From Crocinitomicaceae bacterium (GTDB lineage: Bacteria > Bacteroidota > Bacteroidia > Flavobacteriales_D > Crocinitomicaceae), in assembly GCA_002696025.1 (NCBI GenBank), contig NZQU01000040.1, positions 1-16,270 on the forward strand: a stretch of 16,270 bases of DNA, in the 5' to 3' direction. Below, one piece after another: positions 15,046-16,270 of the stretch; positions within the stretch are counted from its first letter, which is position 1; the number at the start of each line of letters is the position of its first letter. A program made the translations under genes and the position numbers. The notes beneath the pieces are model-generated. The model made no database searches and had not been told where the DNA came from. It was given only the letters and a program-made list of their open reading frames with translations.

Positions 15046-16270
15046 ATGGCAATTCCAAAAACATACAACCCCAATCAAGTAGAGAATAAATGGTATTCAC
15101 ATTGGCTGGAAAAAAATTACTTTCACTCAGAACCAGATGAAAGAGAACCCTATACAATAGTAATTCCTCCACCAAATGTAACCGGCGTTTTACATATGGG
15201 GCACATGCTAAACAATACCATTCAAGACATTTTAGTTAGACGTGCAAGGATGACAGGTAAAAATGCCTGTTGGATTCCTGGAACTGATCATGCATCCATA
15301 GCTACTGAAGCGAAAGTAGTTCACAAACTTAGAGAGGAGGGATTAAAAAAATCTGACCTTACTAGAGAAGAATTTTTAAATCATGCCTTTGAGTGGAAAG
15401 AAAAACATGGAGGCATCATTTTAGAACAATTGAAAAGACTTGGTGCATCATGCGATTGGGAAAGAACAAGCTTTACAATGGACCCAGATTATTCAGAATC
15501 TGTAATTAATGTTTTTATCGATTTATTTAATAAAAACCTAATATATAGAGGTCTTAGAATGGTTAACTGGGATCCTGAAGCCCATACAGCATTATCTGAT
15601 GAAGAAGTTATCTATAAAGAAGTCAATTCAAAACTATACCATGTAAGATATAAAATTAACGGTACTGATGATCAATGGTTAACAATTGCAACAACTAGAC
15701 CTGAGACAATTTTAGGAGATTCTGCTATATGTGTCAACCCAAAAGACAAAAGGTATAGAAGTCTTCATGGGAAATCTGTTATTGTACCAATAGCAAATAG
15801 AGTTATTCCAGTCATCTGTGATGAATATGTAGATATTGAATTTGGAACAGGTTGTTTAAAGGTAACACCAGCACATGATCCAAATGACTATGAAATTGGA
15901 AACACACATAATCTTGAAACCATTTCAATTTTTAACAGCAATGGAACACTTAATCATAATGGACTTCATTATGAAGGTAAAGATAGATTTGAAGTTCGAA
16001 AATTAATTGAAAAAGAACTTGAAAAAAGTGGATACCTTATTAAAACAGAAGATCATATAAACAAAGTTGGATTTTCTGAAAGAACCAATGCTATTATTGA
16101 GCCAAGATTATCTTTACAGTGGTATGTTAAAATGAAAGATCTTTCTAAACCAGCTGCTGAAAATGTTAAAAATGGCAATATTAATTTTTATCCTGAAAAA
16201 TTTAAAAATACTTATAGACATTGGATGGACAACATCAAAGATTGGTGTATTTCAAGACAATTATGGTGGG
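15046..16270 (+). CDS. valS: Valyl-tRNA synthetase, 5' part (about 408 codons)
   Basis: This class I synthetase attaches valine to tRNA-Val in the cytoplasm and edits mischarged threonine. The open frame starts at ATG 15046 (MAIPKTYNPNQVENKWYSHW, the standard ValS opening) and runs past the right edge; a full-length protein should be about 870-950 residues. Seen: the HIGH signature in PPPNVTGVLHMGHM with HMGH at 50-53; GTDHASIATEAKV at about 79-91; RLGASCDWER; the start of the CP1 editing domain with ATTRPETILGD at about 215-225 and TPAHDPNDYEIG at about 274-285; and the re-entry into the catalytic domain (SLQWYVKM, then DWCISRQLWW) at the cut end. The KMSKS loop and anticodon-binding domain are outside the window. 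It is divergent from rho across 283 bases. Confidence 0.98.
   Translation, partial: MAIPKTYNPNQVENKWYSHWLEKNYFHSEPDEREPYTIVIPPPNVTGVLHMGHMLNNTIQDILVRRARMTGKNACWIPGTDHASIATEAKVVHKLREEGLKKSDLTREEFLNHAFEWKEKHGGIILEQLKRLGASCDWERTSFTMDPDYSESVINVFIDLFNKNLIYRGLRMVNWDPEAHTALSDEEVIYKEVNSKLYHVRYKINGTDDQWLTIATTRPETILGDSAICVNPKDKRYRSLHGKSVIVPIANRVIPVICDEYVDIEFGTGCLKVTPAHDPNDYEIGNTHNLETISIFNSNGTLNHNGLHYEGKDRFEVRKLIEKELEKSGYLIKTEDHINKVGFSERTNAIIEPRLSLQWYVKMKDLSKPAAENVKNGNINFYPEKFKNTYRHWMDNIKDWCISRQLWW

Noticed and set aside
1..16270. CRISPR arrays, insertion sequences, phage genes, tRNA or rRNA genes, attachment sites.
   Set aside because: No regularly spaced repeats, transposase motifs, terminal inverted repeats or tRNA-like cloverleaf sequences were found in the gaps, all of which are under 300 bases.

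Overview
The window is an AT-rich, densely coded stretch of a Bacteroidota chromosome, most likely from Flavobacteriales and probably marine or free-living. The evidence is low GC, near-absence of Shine-Dalgarno sequences, promoter -7 elements of the TAnnTTTG type, a Rho factor with a long disordered N-terminal region, a DUF4199-type membrane protein, lamin-tail-domain and C25-type secreted proteins, and a large Bacteroidota-style outer-membrane beta-barrel. No mobile element, CRISPR array, tRNA or rRNA gene was seen.

Layout. (1) 1-580, minus: 5' part of a secreted protein resembling the gingipain (C25) propeptide, cut by the window edge. It is divergent from (2) 730-4169, plus: a very large outer-membrane beta-barrel protein whose last ~80 codons lie in another frame, so the gene as read carries a one-base frameshift in an A5 run at 3928-3932. 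(3) 6484-4166, minus: an apparent operon asd - pyrH - frr (lysine/threonine/methionine and cell-wall precursor synthesis, UMP phosphorylation, ribosome recycling). (4) 6567-9632, plus: a secreted protein with two Ig-like/lamin-tail-domain modules, followed 18 bases later by a small exported beta-barrel-like protein. It shares a compact divergent promoter region with asd. (5) 9755-12610, plus: arginase and arginyl-tRNA synthetase, 12 bases apart. (6) 14762-12612, minus: rho followed 3 bases later by a four-helix DUF4199-like membrane protein. A 22-codon upstream ORF ends 13 bases before the rho start. (7) 15046-16270, plus: 5' part of valS, divergent from rho and cut by the window edge.

Most of the content is core housekeeping (amino-acid and nucleotide metabolism, tRNA charging, ribosome recycling, transcription termination) interleaved with cell-surface genes. 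No wholly new multi-gene system could be demonstrated. The points most worth checking are the rho locus (upstream ORF, symmetric leader elements, apparent lack of the usual N-terminal helix bundle, in-frame tandem 17-residue repeats), the frameshift in the giant barrel gene, the arginase-ArgS pairing, and the lamin-tail protein/small barrel pair. Functional calls rest on motif recognition by eye; no database search was run.
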